The notes: generated from the sequence alone by a model not told the origin. A DNA stretch of 64,000 nt from Flavobacteriaceae bacterium (GCA_004762155.1 SIHP01000013.1:99701-163700); one strand, 5' to 3'; positions 34,279-43,085 are shown, counted from the first letter of the stretch. Translations and numbers: made by a program.

Positions 34279-35682
34279 ATGAATAAAACAATTATTTTTG
34301 TTTTAGTTTCATTATTTACGTCTATATGTTTCGCAAATACTATTGTAAATAATACCATTAAACTACCCAAAGAATTTAAGGTTTTAAATACTTTTTCTGG
34401 AGAAATTTCTGATACTAAATCGTTTCACTTAATACTAAGTAAAAACAGGAAGAATAATAACTATAGTATTCATTCGTATACTTTTGAAAATAGTACGATT
34501 AAAGAATTAAAAGTAATTGAAAATGATCAATTATATAGTGTTGTATCTTTTCATAAAGAAAAAAACATACTAACTATTCTATTCAGTTATACTAAAAAAG
34601 GAAAAGAGTATTTACAAAAAGTAAATATTAATTTTATTACAAATACGTTTTCAAAAGAGAAAGCAACATCTCATAAAAATTTTGAGGCTTCTTTCAAAGA
34701 AAAAAATCGTTCTGTTCTTCTTTACAAACATAAAAATGAACTCATTTGTGAACAATATATTGGATCTGACAAAAAAATAAATTCTAAATATAACTTTGAA
34801 AAGTACAATGATAAAATAAAAGTTATTTTAAGGGATGAAGCTGTAAGTACTATAAATACTGATGAATATGTTAAAAATGGATCTGTAAATTCACTTAATG
34901 CATATTTAAAAAATGATCAAATTTATTTTACAAAATACAATAAGTACAAAAAAACAACATCCGTTCTTAAAATTAATATTAAAGATTCAATACTAAAACC
35001 ATTAGTAATTGATATTAAAAATTACAATAAGGTTAAGCTTTTTAAGAAAAATAGGTCTTTTTTTTATGGAAATAAATTGTTCTATTTAGGTTTAAATAAA
35101 AAAGAAGGAGTTATAAAAATTACGGATATTACTAACAAAAAAACATTAAATACAATACTTATAGATTCTAGTTTAAATTCAAAAATTAAAGGAAATGAAT
35201 CCTTTGAGGGAATAGAAAAGTTTTTAAAAAATGCTGGTAAAAATAAATATATACCTACAATAACAGTTAATAAAGCTGTTCATAATACTCTAATAATTAG
35301 AGTAGATTATGTAGATCAAACCTACAGTTACAATAATAATTGGTGGTTTTTTAATCAACAAATGCAATTTCATAATCAAATGTTGAGAGCTCCAGGAGGC
35401 TTTGGTCCAAACTCGCAAATGGAGTATTATTTTAATAATGCTACAACCAATAAAGAAAATCGATTTTTTGAAATGTTAGTTGATCAAAATGGAATTTTAC
35501 TTGATAAAGAATTAACTAAAACAGTTTATAAACAAATAGACAAAAAGAAGCATAGAGAAAAACTAAAAGAAACAATTGATATTAGTAAAGAATCTAGTTG
35601 TTTTTTAAAAAACAGTTTTAGATATATAGGATATAGTAAAAAATTAAAAGAATTTGTTATACAAACAAATACATTAAAATGA
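34279..35682 (+). CDS. Exported protein of unknown function
   Basis: A 467-residue protein with a signal peptide (M-N-K-T-I-I-F-V-L-V-S-L-F-T-S-I-C-F-A-N). The mature part is Lys/Asn/Ile-rich and beta-like. Near the C-terminus an aromatic and Asn/Gln-rich stretch appears (N-N-N-W-W-F-F-N-Q-Q-M-Q-F-H-N-Q-M). No known domain was recognised. It starts 27 bases after the DUF4175 gene and overlaps ybeY by four bases (ATGA), so it belongs to an operon DUF4175 - this gene - ybeY. Confidence 0.7.
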   Translation: MNKTIIFVLVSLFTSICFANTIVNNTIKLPKEFKVLNTFSGEISDTKSFHLILSKNRKNNNYSIHSYTFENSTIKELKVIENDQLYSVVSFHKEKNILTILFSYTKKGKEYLQKVNINFITNTFSKEKATSHKNFEASFKEKNRSVLLYKHKNELICEQYIGSDKKINSKYNFEKYNDKIKVILRDEAVSTINTDEYVKNGSVNSLNAYLKNDQIYFTKYNKYKKTTSVLKINIKDSILKPLVIDIKNYNKVKLFKKNRSFFYGNKLFYLGLNKKEGVIKITDITNKKTLNTILIDSSLNSKIKGNESFEGIEKFLKNAGKNKYIPTITVNKAVHNTLIIRVDYVDQTYSYNNNWWFFNQQMQFHNQMLRAPGGFGPNSQMEYYFNNATTNKENRFFEMLVDQNGILLDKELTKTVYKQIDKKKHREKLKETIDISKESSCFLKNSFRYIGYSKKLKEFVIQTNTLK

Positions 35683-36092
35683 TAGCATTTAATTACGAGA
35701 CAGAATTTAAATTAACAAACGAAGAAAAAACACAAGAGTGGATTTCTTCTTGTATTGAAAAAGAAGCATACGAATTAGGAGAATTAAATTATATTTTTTG
35801 TGATGATGATTACCTTCATAAAATAAATGTAGAATTTTTACAACATGATACTTTAACAGATATAATTAGTTTTGATTATACTTTAGGAAAATTAGTTGGT
35901 GGTGATATTTTTATTTCAATAGAAAGAGTAGCTGACAATGCTAAAGATTTTAAAGTAACTTTTGATCAAGAATTAAATAGAGTTTTAATTCATGGAGTAC
36001 TTCATTATATGGGATATAAAGACAAAAGTGAAGAAGAAAAACAAATTATGAGAACTAAAGAAGATGAATGTTTACAATCATTTTCTATTTAA
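35679..36092 (+). CDS. ybeY: rRNA maturation RNase YbeY
   Basis: A 137-residue YbeY endoribonuclease that processes the 16S rRNA 3' end and takes part in ribosome quality control. The motif H-G-V-L-H-Y-M-G-Y-K-D corresponds to the family H-G-x-L-H-L-x-G-Y-D-H; the third histidine is replaced by Asp, as I recall for many Bacteroidota. I-S-F-D-Y precedes it, matching the usual L-S-F. It overlaps the upstream gene by four bases and is followed, after a parS-like palindrome, by mnmG. Confidence 0.92.
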   Translation: MIAFNYETEFKLTNEEKTQEWISSCIEKEAYELGELNYIFCDDDYLHKINVEFLQHDTLTDIISFDYTLGKLVGGDIFISIERVADNAKDFKVTFDQELNRVLIHGVLHYMGYKDKSEEEKQIMRTKEDECLQSFSI

Positions 36093-36101
36093 TTAAACAT
36101 A

Positions 36102-36117
36102 CGTTTCACGTGAAACT
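36102..36117. promoter_or_regulatory. parS-like palindrome between ybeY and mnmG
   Basis: CGTTTCACGTGAAACT contains the perfect 14-base palindrome GTTTCACGTGAAAC. The chromosomal ParB site consensus is TGTTTCACGTGAAACA, so 14 of 16 positions match, with only the outer bases different. It lies 12 bases before the mnmG start codon. ParB binding here is inferred from sequence identity. Confidence 0.7.
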
Positions 36118-36128
36118 AAAAAGATAAG

Positions 36129-38006
36129 ATGAGTTTATTTACAACAACATACGACGTAATTGTAGTAGGAGGTGGTCATGCAGGAAGTGAGGCTGCAGCA
36201 GGAAGTGCAAACATGGGAGCAAAAACATTGTTAATTACAATGAATTTACAAAACATTGCTCAGATGAGTTGTAATCCAGCAATGGGTGGAATTGCAAAAG
36301 GACAAATAGTAAGAGAAATTGATGCTTTAGGTGGTTATAGTGGAGTAGTTACAGATAAAACTGCTATACAGTTTAAGATGCTAAATAAATCTAAAGGACC
36401 TGCAATGTGGAGTCCAAGAGCACAATCAGACAGAATGCAATTTGCAGAATGTTGGAGAACAATGTTGGAGCAAACAGAAAATTTAGATTTTTATCAAGAT
36501 TCTGTAAATGGATTATTATTTGATGGTGATACAATTATTGGTGTAAAAACGGCTTTAGGTTTAGAAATTAAAGCGAAAACAGTAATTGTTACCGCAGGTA
36601 CTTTTTTAAATGGTTTAATTCATATTGGTGAAAAAACTTTTGGTGGTGGTAGAGCAGGAGAAAGTGCTTCTACAGGAATAACAGAAGATTTGGTTGCTAA
36701 AGGATTTGAATCTGGAAGAATGAAAACTGGAACACCTCCAAGAGTTGATGGAAGATCTTTAGATTATTCTAAAATGACAGAACAACCAGGTGATGAAATA
36801 ACAGAAAAATTTTCTTATTTACCAACAACAAAGCCTTTACAAAAGCAACGCTCTTGTTATTTAACGTATACAAATCCGGAAGTTCATGAATTATTAAAAG
36901 AAGGTTTTGATAGATCTCCAATGTTTAATGGTAGAATTAAATCAACCGGACCAAGATATTGTCCATCTGTTGAAGACAAAATTAATCGTTTTGCTGAAAA
37001 AGACAGACATCAGGTTTTTGTTGAACCAGAGGGTTGGACAACTGTTGAAATATATGTAAATGGTTTTTCTACTTCTTTACCAGAAGATATTCAAGACAAA
37101 GCAATACGTGCTATTCCAGGTTTTGAAAATGTAAAGTTCTTTAGATATGGTTATGCAATAGAGTATGATTATTTTCCACCAACACAATTAAAACATTCAC
37201 TAGAAACAAAATTGATTAATAATCTATTCTTTGCTGGGCAAATAAACGGAACAACTGGTTATGAAGAAGCAGCTGCTCAAGGATTAATGGCAGGTATCAA
37301 CGCTGCTTTAAAAACTCAAAATAAAGAACCATTTATATTAAAAAGGAGTGAGGCTTATATTGGTGTTTTGGTTGATGATTTAATTACAAAGGGAACTGAA
37401 GAGCCATATAGAATGTTTACTTCTCGAGCTGAATACAGAACTTTATTACGTCAAGATAATGCAGACTTACGTTTAACTCCTTTATCATATGCTATTGGTT
37501 TAGCTTCTGAGGAAAGGATGAATCGTGTAATTGAAAAAAGAGATAAAACAAAAGATTTAATTGATTTCATCACAAATTTAAGTGTCAAAAAAGAAGTTTT
37601 AAATCCTATTTTAGAAGCTAAAGGTTTAACCTTAGTTAATCAAACGGTTAAACTTTTTAAAATTGCAGCACGTCCACAATTATCATTTAATGATTTAATA
37701 GGTATTGAATCATTGAATATATATATGGAAGAGAACTCAATAGACGCTGAAATAATAGAACAAGTAGAAATACATTTAAAATATTCTGGCTATATAGAAA
37801 AGGAAAAGAATAATGCTGATAAACTTAATCGTTTAGAGAATGTACCTATTCCATCTACTTTTAATTATTCTAAAGTTAAATCATTATCATTTGAAGCTAG
37901 AGAGAAACTATCTAAAATAAAACCTATTACCATATCTCAAGCAAGTAGAATAAGTGGTGTATCTCCAAGTGATATATCCGTTTTATTAGTTTATATGGGA
38001 AGATAG
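36129..38006 (+). CDS. mnmG: tRNA uridine-5-carboxymethylaminomethyl modification enzyme MnmG (GidA)
   Basis: A 625-residue FAD-dependent enzyme that works with MnmE to modify wobble uridine 34. The dinucleotide fold is V-V-G-G-G-H-A-G-S-E-A-A near the N-terminus; G-G-G-R-A-G-E-S-A-S, G-R-M-K-T-G-T-P-P-R-V-D-G-R-S, and A-G-Q-I-N-G-T-T-G-Y-E-E-A-A-A-Q-G are all present. The C-terminal helical domain ends G-V-S-P-S-D-I-S-V-L-L-V-Y-M-G-R. The gene is intact. Its last ~90 codons and terminator are repeated about five times downstream. It is framed by parS-like sites. Confidence 0.97.
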   Translation: MSLFTTTYDVIVVGGGHAGSEAAAGSANMGAKTLLITMNLQNIAQMSCNPAMGGIAKGQIVREIDALGGYSGVVTDKTAIQFKMLNKSKGPAMWSPRAQSDRMQFAECWRTMLEQTENLDFYQDSVNGLLFDGDTIIGVKTALGLEIKAKTVIVTAGTFLNGLIHIGEKTFGGGRAGESASTGITEDLVAKGFESGRMKTGTPPRVDGRSLDYSKMTEQPGDEITEKFSYLPTTKPLQKQRSCYLTYTNPEVHELLKEGFDRSPMFNGRIKSTGPRYCPSVEDKINRFAEKDRHQVFVEPEGWTTVEIYVNGFSTSLPEDIQDKAIRAIPGFENVKFFRYGYAIEYDYFPPTQLKHSLETKLINNLFFAGQINGTTGYEEAAAQGLMAGINAALKTQNKEPFILKRSEAYIGVLVDDLITKGTEEPYRMFTSRAEYRTLLRQDNADLRLTPLSYAIGLASEERMNRVIEKRDKTKDLIDFITNLSVKKEVLNPILEAKGLTLVNQTVKLFKIAARPQLSFNDLIGIESLNIYMEENSIDAEIIEQVEIHLKYSGYIEKEKNNADKLNRLENVPIPSTFNYSKVKSLSFEAREKLSKIKPITISQASRISGVSPSDISVLLVYMGR

Positions 38007-38030
38007 TTATAATATCCTTTTAAAAATTTA

Positions 38031-38058
38031 AGACGTTCCATGTGGAACGTCTTTTTTT
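38031..38058 (+). terminator. mnmG terminator whose stem is parS-like
   Basis: GACGTTCCATGTGGAACGTC (38032-38051) forms a perfect ten-base-pair-type palindrome except for the central AT/GT pair, followed by a T run, a standard intrinsic terminator. The inner GTTCCATGTGGAAC differs from the parS form GTTCCACGTGGAAC by one base. The same hairpin recurs in the repeats downstream. Confidence 0.85.
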
Positions 38059-38168
38059 ATACAAGAAATTTTATATAAAAATAAAATTGTATGATGATAT
38101 ATTCTTAGGTTTTGATTGGTAATATCTAACTGATTAATCTGTAGGTTAATTTGTAAATGAACGTGTAA

Positions 38169-38436
38169 TAGATGCAGAGATAATAGAACAATTATAAACA
38201 CATTTAAATTATTCGGGATATTTAGAGAGAGAGAAAAGAATAATACTGATAAACTTAATTATTTGGAGGATGTAATTATATATTCAAACTATAAACACTC
38301 TAATATTATATAATTATTTATTGAAACTAGAGAAAAGTTATCTAAAATAAAACCTATTACAATATCTCAAGCAAGTAAAATAAGTGGAGTATCACCTAGT
38401 GATATATCTGTTTTATTAGTATATATGGGAAGATAG
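38169..38436 (+). pseudogene. mnmG tail copy 1
   Basis: Corresponds to mnmG 37741-38006. An early TAA interrupts the frame. The last 31 codons are open and give nearly the same peptide as MnmG (one R to K change); most other differences there are silent. It is followed by a perfect copy of the GTTCCATGTGGAAC hairpin. Confidence 0.85.
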
Positions 38437-38599
38437 TTATAATATTCTCTTAAAAAACTTAAGACGTTCCATGTGGAACGTCTTTTTATATACATGAAAT
38501 TTTATATAAAAATAAAATTGTATGATGATATATTCTTATGTTTGATTGGTAATATATAACTTATATATCTATAGCTTTAATTGTAAATGAACATGTAAT

Positions 38600-38862
38600 A
38601 GATGCAGAAATAAAAGGACAATTAGAAATACATTTAAAATATTCAGGATTTATATAAAAAGAAAAGAATAATGCTGATAAATTTAATCGTTTAGAGAATG
38701 TACCTATTCCATCTACTTTTAATTATTCTAAAGTTAAATCATTATCATTTGAAGCTAGAAAAGTTATCTAAAATAAAACCTATTACCATATCTCAAGCAA
38801 GTAAAATAAGTGGAGTATCAACTAGTGATATATCTGTTTTATTAGTTTCTATGGAAAGATAG
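38600..38862 (+). pseudogene. mnmG tail copy 2
   Basis: Its middle part (about 38668-38756) matches mnmG almost base for base, while its last part shares variants with copy 1. This mosaic suggests gene conversion between copies. It contains stops and a small deletion (GAAGCTAGAAAAGTTATC). The hairpin at 38888-38909 is intact. Confidence 0.82.
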
Positions 38863-39240
38863 TTATAATATTCTCTTGAAAAACTTAAGACGTTCCATGT
38901 GGAACGTCTTTTTTATATATGAAATTTATATAACTAAATCACTATAGAATAGAAGTCAATAGGTTTTAAAATCTGACTAGGGTCAGTGGTTCGAAATCAA
39001 ACGTGATTATTCTAATATAAAATCATTTCTATAATATCTATATAATGATACAAGTAGCTTTATTCATTCCTCAATAAACAATAGATAAGATTTTTTTTAG
39101 AAGCTAAAGTGAGATGAACTAAAACACATATTTTTAACTTAATTTGAGACCAATAAAATTGTATCATAACATATCCTTAGGTTATGATTGTTAATATCTA
39201 ACTGACGTATCTGTAGGTTTATTTAAAAGAGAACAAGTAA

Positions 39241-39471
39241 GAATATATTAAAATTTCTGTATAAAAAGAAAAGAATAATACAGATAAACTTAATCGTTAA
39301 GAGAATGTACCTATTCCATCAACTTTTAATTATTCTAAAGTTATATCATTATCATTTGAAGCTAGAGAAAAGTTATCTTAAATAAAACCTATTACCATGT
39401 CTCAAGCAAGTAGAATCGGTGGAGTATAATCTAATGATATATCTGTTTTATTAGTTTATATAAGAAGATAA
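39241..39471 (+). pseudogene. mnmG tail copy 3
   Basis: A copy with a damaged left end and several stops (for example TTATCTTAAATAAAACC where mnmG has a sense codon). The final stop is TAA in place of TAG. The hairpin at 39497-39518 is intact. Confidence 0.78.
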
Positions 39472-39635
39472 TTATAAGATCCTTTTAAAAAACTTAAGAC
39501 GTTCCATGTGGAACGTCTTTATTTATACAAGAAATTTTATCTAAAAATCAAATTATGTAATGATATATTCTTAGGTTTTGATTGGTAATTACTAACTAAT
39601 GTATCTGTAGTTTTATCCTTAAATAAACATGAAAT

Positions 39636-39902
39636 AAATGCAGAAATAATAGAACAATTAAAAACACTTTTAAATTATTGTGGATATATAGAAAAGGAAA
39701 AAAATAATGATGATAAACTTAATCATTTGGATAATGTACTTATTTATTCAACTTTTAATTATTCTAAAGTTAAATCATTATTATTTGTATCTAGAGTAAA
39801 GTAATCTAATATAAAACAAATAACAAAATCTTAAGCAAGTAGAATAGATGGAATATCACCTAGTGATAAATATCTGTTTTATTTGTTTATATAAGAAGAT
39901 AG
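39636..39902 (+). pseudogene. mnmG tail copy 4
   Basis: A more diverged copy with several stops. The hairpin at 39928-39949 now reads ATTCTATGTGGAAC, with two changes in its left arm, so the palindrome is starting to decay. Confidence 0.72.
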
Positions 39903-40067
39903 TTATAAGATCCTTTTGAAATACTTAAGACATTCTATGTGGAACGTCTTTATTTATACAAGAAATTTTATCTAAAAAATCAAATTATGTAATGATATAT
40001 TCTTAGGCTTTGATTGGTAATTACTAACTAATGCATCTGTAGTTTTATTCTTAAATAAACATGAAAT

Positions 40068-40325
40068 AAATACAGAAATAATAAAACAATTAAAGCCACA
40101 TTTAAAATATTATGGATATATAGAAAAGGAAAAGAATAATACTGATAGAATTAATCATTTGAATAATGCGCTTATTACTTCTAACTTAATTACTCTAATG
40201 TTTAATCATAATTATTTTGAACTAGAAAAATGGATCTAAAAAATATTATCAAATTTACATCGAGTAGAATAGGTGAGTATCACCTAGTAATATATCTTTT
40301 GTATTGACTTATATCATAATATAAA
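40068..40325 (+). pseudogene. mnmG tail copy 5, highly decayed
   Basis: Recognisable by ATATAGAAAAGGAAAAGAAT and the short GGTGAGTATCACCTAGTA segment. The terminator hairpin is lost. Confidence 0.6.
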
Positions 40326-40494
40326 TATAATATCTTATTAAAAATGTAATAATTTTATATCTGTAACTTCTTTTTTAAATAAATAAAAATACATCTTCTA
40401 ATTAGATTTATTATATACATCTATTGTTATCGTTTGCATTAAAAAATAACTAAAATAAAATTATTAATAGTAGAGTAGATGTAATTATATAAAA

Positions 40495-40510
40495 TGTTCC
40501 CCGTGGAACA
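40495..40510. promoter_or_regulatory. parS-like site 1 upstream of the methyltransferase
   Basis: TGTTCCCCGTGGAACA matches TGTTCCACGTGGAACA at 15 of 16 positions. It is identical to the site at 40571-40586. It lies outside any gene, about 90 bases before the methyltransferase start. Confidence 0.6.
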
Positions 40511-40570
40511 AAATAAAAAGAGGTTAAAAAAATTGAAATAAAAATTTTAAATATTACTTTTACATGTAAA

Positions 40571-40586
40571 TGTTCCCCGTGGAACA
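40571..40586. promoter_or_regulatory. parS-like site 2 upstream of the methyltransferase
   Basis: A second exact copy of TGTTCCCCGTGGAACA, 76 bases after the first and 15 bases before the GTG start of the methyltransferase gene. Either a ParB site or an operator for that gene. Confidence 0.6.
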
Positions 40587-40601
40587 TTAAAAAAACAACA
40601 A

Positions 40602-41453
40602 GTGGAAAATATAAATTTATTAAAAAATTTAGAATTTTATATAAGTTCTAAAGACTATACTGTATCAAATGAAGATTACAAATTACTATATAATAAAGAG
40701 TATGATTTATTAATTACAGATCCTGTACCAGAAGATTTAGCTAAATATTATGAGAGTGATAAATACATATCTCATACTGATGGTAACAAATCTATAATTG
40801 ATAAGGTTTATAAATTGGTTAAAAATTATACTCTAAAAAAGAAATTAAAATTAATAAACTCATTTAACACTAAATCTAAAACCATATTAGATATTGGTGC
40901 AGGAACGGGTGATTTTTTATCTATTTGTAAAAAAAATAATTGGCTTGTTAATGGTGTTGAACCTTCAGATAATGCAAAAAAATTAGCATTTGATAAAGGT
41001 ATAACATTAGAAAATGATATTAATATTTATGATGAAAAATTTGATATTATTACAATGTGGCATGTACTTGAACATATTGCAAATTTAGAAGAATACATTA
41101 TTAAATTAAAAAGTTTATTAAAAGAAAATGGTGTATTAGTTATTGCAGTACCAAATTATAAAAGTTATGATGCTAAATATTATAAAGAATATTGGGCTGC
41201 TTTTGATGTACCAAGACATTTATGGCATTTTTCTAAAAGTTCTATAGACAAGTTATTTTCGAAAGTAGATATGAAAATTATAAAAGTGCTTCCAATGAAA
41301 TTTGATTCTTATTATGTTTCACTTTTATCAGAGAAATATAAAAAAGGTACATTAAAACCATTAAAAGCATTTCTGATTGGATTAAAGTCAAATCTTAGTG
41401 CAAAATCAACAAAAGAGTATTCTTCACACATATATATTATAAAAAATAGCTAA
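40602..41453 (+). CDS. Class I SAM-dependent methyltransferase
   Basis: A 283-residue methyltransferase (Methyltransf_23/11 type). The SAM-binding motif I is I-L-D-I-G-A-G-T-G-D-F-L at about 95-106, the acidic end of strand 2 is N-G-V-E-P-S-D, and M-W-H-V-L-E-H-I follows as the post-motif. An aromatic region Y-W-A-A-F-D-V-P-R-H-L-W-H-F is typical of the glycan/quinone methyltransferase type in this phylum. The start is GTG (40602) preceded by a parS-like site. The substrate is unknown. The neighbour of mnmG is often a methyltransferase in flavobacteria, from memory. Confidence 0.85.
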   Translation: MENINLLKNLEFYISSKDYTVSNEDYKLLYNKEYDLLITDPVPEDLAKYYESDKYISHTDGNKSIIDKVYKLVKNYTLKKKLKLINSFNTKSKTILDIGAGTGDFLSICKKNNWLVNGVEPSDNAKKLAFDKGITLENDINIYDEKFDIITMWHVLEHIANLEEYIIKLKSLLKENGVLVIAVPNYKSYDAKYYKEYWAAFDVPRHLWHFSKSSIDKLFSKVDMKIIKVLPMKFDSYYVSLLSEKYKKGTLKPLKAFLIGLKSNLSAKSTKEYSSHIYIIKNS

Positions 41454-41520
41454 AATAGATTTTAAGGTGTAATAAATATATTTAAAATAAAATAACAATA
41501 ATATACCTTACTAAAAAAAT

Positions 41521-41556
41521 AAAACCTCTTAAATCAAAGATTTAAAGAGGTTTTTA
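41521..41556. terminator. Bidirectional hairpin terminator
   Basis: AAAACCTCTTAAATC pairs with GATTTAAAGAGGTTTTT around AAA, with one bulged base. It separates the methyltransferase gene from the convergent DoxX-like gene. Confidence 0.75.
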
Positions 41557-41594
41557 AATAAATATTAACTATTAGAAATAATATTAAATAAATA

Positions 41595-41993
41595 TTAACT
41601 ATTTAATAAAAATATTCCAAAAGTTGTTAAAATAAAATATACAGCTAATGACATTGCACCGGCATAATCTTTTGCGAGTCTTTGACCAACTAATAGAAAA
41701 ATTAATGTTACAGCACAAAGTTCAGAACCTAATAAAGCTAAACTATGATCACCAACTGTTATTAATTGAAAAATACCAACTAGCATTAAAGCACCAGCCA
41801 TAATTTCTAAAATTAAAATAACTGATAGTAATATGGGAACATAATTTTTTAATGGTGATTCTTTAAAATGTCCTTTTATAAAAGATATGTTTCCACTCCA
41901 ATCTGAGACTTTATCAAAACCTGATTGTAAGAAAGTAATGATTAGAAAAATTAAAATTAAAATTTCAGTAATATGTTTTTGTAGTAATTCCAT
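41595..41993 (-). CDS. DoxX-like integral membrane protein
   Basis: A 132-residue protein with four hydrophobic segments (about 7-24, 47-66, 78-100, 108-130), the DoxX/DoxD-like plan. The loop after the first segment reads Q-S-G-F-D-K-V-S-D-W, similar to the G-x-x-K-x-x-D/N region of that family. DoxX proteins are linked to quinone or thiosulfate oxidation or to stress-linked membrane complexes; the role here is unknown. A promoter element ends 16 bases before the ATG at 41993, so a longer frame (to 42041) is rejected. Confidence 0.72.
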   Translation of the reverse strand: MELLQKHITEILILIFLIITFLQSGFDKVSDWSGNISFIKGHFKESPLKNYVPILLSVILILEIMAGALMLVGIFQLITVGDHSLALLGSELCAVTLIFLLVGQRLAKDYAGAMSLAVYFILTTFGIFLLNS

Positions 41994-42008
41994 GTTAATA
42001 AGTTTAGG

Positions 42009-42041
42009 CAAATATAAATTTTTATAAATGAAACGTAACAA
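42009..42041 (-). promoter_or_regulatory. Promoter of the DoxX-like gene
   Basis: TATATTTG (42016-42009) fits TAnnTTTG, and TTG lies 22 bases upstream (42041-42039), within the usual 17-23 spacing. This supports the start at 41993. Confidence 0.6.
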
Positions 42042-42109
42042 TTTATAAATTTTGCGTCTTATATTAAAATAGTATATTTACTTAACTCAATTTAAAAAAA
42101 TAAAGAACT

Positions 42110-43033
42110 ATGTTTAATCCAATTTTTATAGTAATAATAGCTGGTATTGTTGTGCTACTTGCTTCATTTTTTACAGTCAAACAACAAACAGGTGCCATAA
42201 TAGAAAGATTTGGTAAATTCAGCAGTATACGTCAGTCAGGTTTACAATTCAAAATTCCATTTATAGATAGAATTGCTGGTAAATTAAGCCTTAAAATTCA
42301 ACAATTAGATGTTATAGTTGAAACAAAAACACTAGATGATGTATTTGTAAAAATTAAAGTTTCTGTACAGTATAAAGTAATCAAAGAAAAAGTATATGAT
42401 GCCTTTTATAAGCTGGATTATCCACATGATCAAATAACTTCTTATGTATTTGATGTTGTTCGTGCAGAGGTGCCTAAAATGAAGTTAGATGATGTATTTG
42501 TAAAGAAAGATGATGTAGCAATTGCAGTAAAAACTGAATTAAATGACGCAATGTCTAATTATGGTTATGATATCATAAAAACATTAGTAACAGATATAGA
42601 TCCAGATTCTCAAGTAAAAGAAGCGATGAATAGAATTAATGCTTCTGAACGTGAAAAAATTGCTGCACAATTTGAAGGTGATGCTCAACGTATTTTGATT
42701 GTTGAAAGAGCAAAAGCAGAAGCAGAAAGTAAGCGTTTACAAGGACAAGGTATTGCTGATCAACGTAGAGAAATTGCACGTGGTTTAGAAGAATCTGTAG
42801 AAGTATTAAATAAAGTTGGTATTAATAGTCAAGAAGCATCTGCATTAATTGTAGTAACTCAACATTATGATACATTACAGTCTATTGGTCAAGAAACTAA
42901 TAGTAATTTAATATTATTACCTAATTCACCACAAGCAGGAAGTCAAATGTTAAATGATATGGTAGCAAGTTTTACTGCTAGTAATCAAATTGGAGAAGCA
43001 ATGAAAAATGCTCCAAAGAAAATTAAAGAATAA
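42110..43033 (+). CDS. SPFH/Band 7 domain protein (stomatin/HflK-C-like)
   Basis: A 307-residue membrane-anchored SPFH protein. One N-terminal membrane segment (about 2-24) is followed by the Band 7 domain: V-K-Q-Q-T-G-A-I-I-E-R-F-G-K-F, R-Q-S-G-L-Q-F-K-I-P-F-I-D, and the end of the domain at V-T-D-I-D-P. A long helical stretch (A-S-E-R-E-K-I-A-A-Q-F-E-G-D-A-Q-R-I) completes the stomatin-like plan. Such proteins form large membrane rings or microdomains and influence proteases. No NfeD or protease gene neighbours it. Confidence 0.92.
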   Translation: MFNPIFIVIIAGIVVLLASFFTVKQQTGAIIERFGKFSSIRQSGLQFKIPFIDRIAGKLSLKIQQLDVIVETKTLDDVFVKIKVSVQYKVIKEKVYDAFYKLDYPHDQITSYVFDVVRAEVPKMKLDDVFVKKDDVAIAVKTELNDAMSNYGYDIIKTLVTDIDPDSQVKEAMNRINASEREKIAAQFEGDAQRILIVERAKAEAESKRLQGQGIADQRREIARGLEESVEVLNKVGINSQEASALIVVTQHYDTLQSIGQETNSNLILLPNSPQAGSQMLNDMVASFTASNQIGEAMKNAPKKIKE

Positions 43034-43050
43034 CTTTACTTTCATATAAT

Positions 43051-43085
43051 AAAAAAGCCGAAACAAATGTTTCGGCTTTTTTTAT
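43051..43085. terminator. Strong bidirectional terminator
   Basis: AAAAAAGCCGAAACA and TGTTTCGGCTTTTTT form a perfect stem with an AA loop region and T run. It lies between the SPFH gene and convergent tatA. Confidence 0.92.

Larger units (their letters stand above)
38057..40360 (+). repeat. Tandem array of decaying mnmG 3'-end copies
   Basis: After the mnmG terminator, a unit containing the last ~90 codons of mnmG, the terminator hairpin and a ~100-base spacer is repeated about five times. The hairpins are at 38462-38483, 38888-38909, 39497-39518 and 39928-39949 (distances 426-431 bases, one of 609). Similarity is highest in the final ~30 codons and hairpin (roughly 90% by eye in copies 1-2) and decays with distance. 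All copies carry frameshifts or stops. The larger step before copy 3 contains about 180 extra bases (38930-39110). The copies share variants not present in mnmG. Confidence 0.85.

Noticed and set aside
36102..36117. Palindrome as an operator of mnmG only
   Set aside because: Kept as parS-like because the 14-base palindrome is identical to the ParB core; an operator role cannot be excluded, but no regulator gene is adjacent.
38970..39010. tRNA-like 3' half (GGGTCAGTGGTTCGAAATC)
   Set aside because: The T-loop-like piece has no matching acceptor, D or anticodon arms. It lies in the extra segment of the mnmG tail array.
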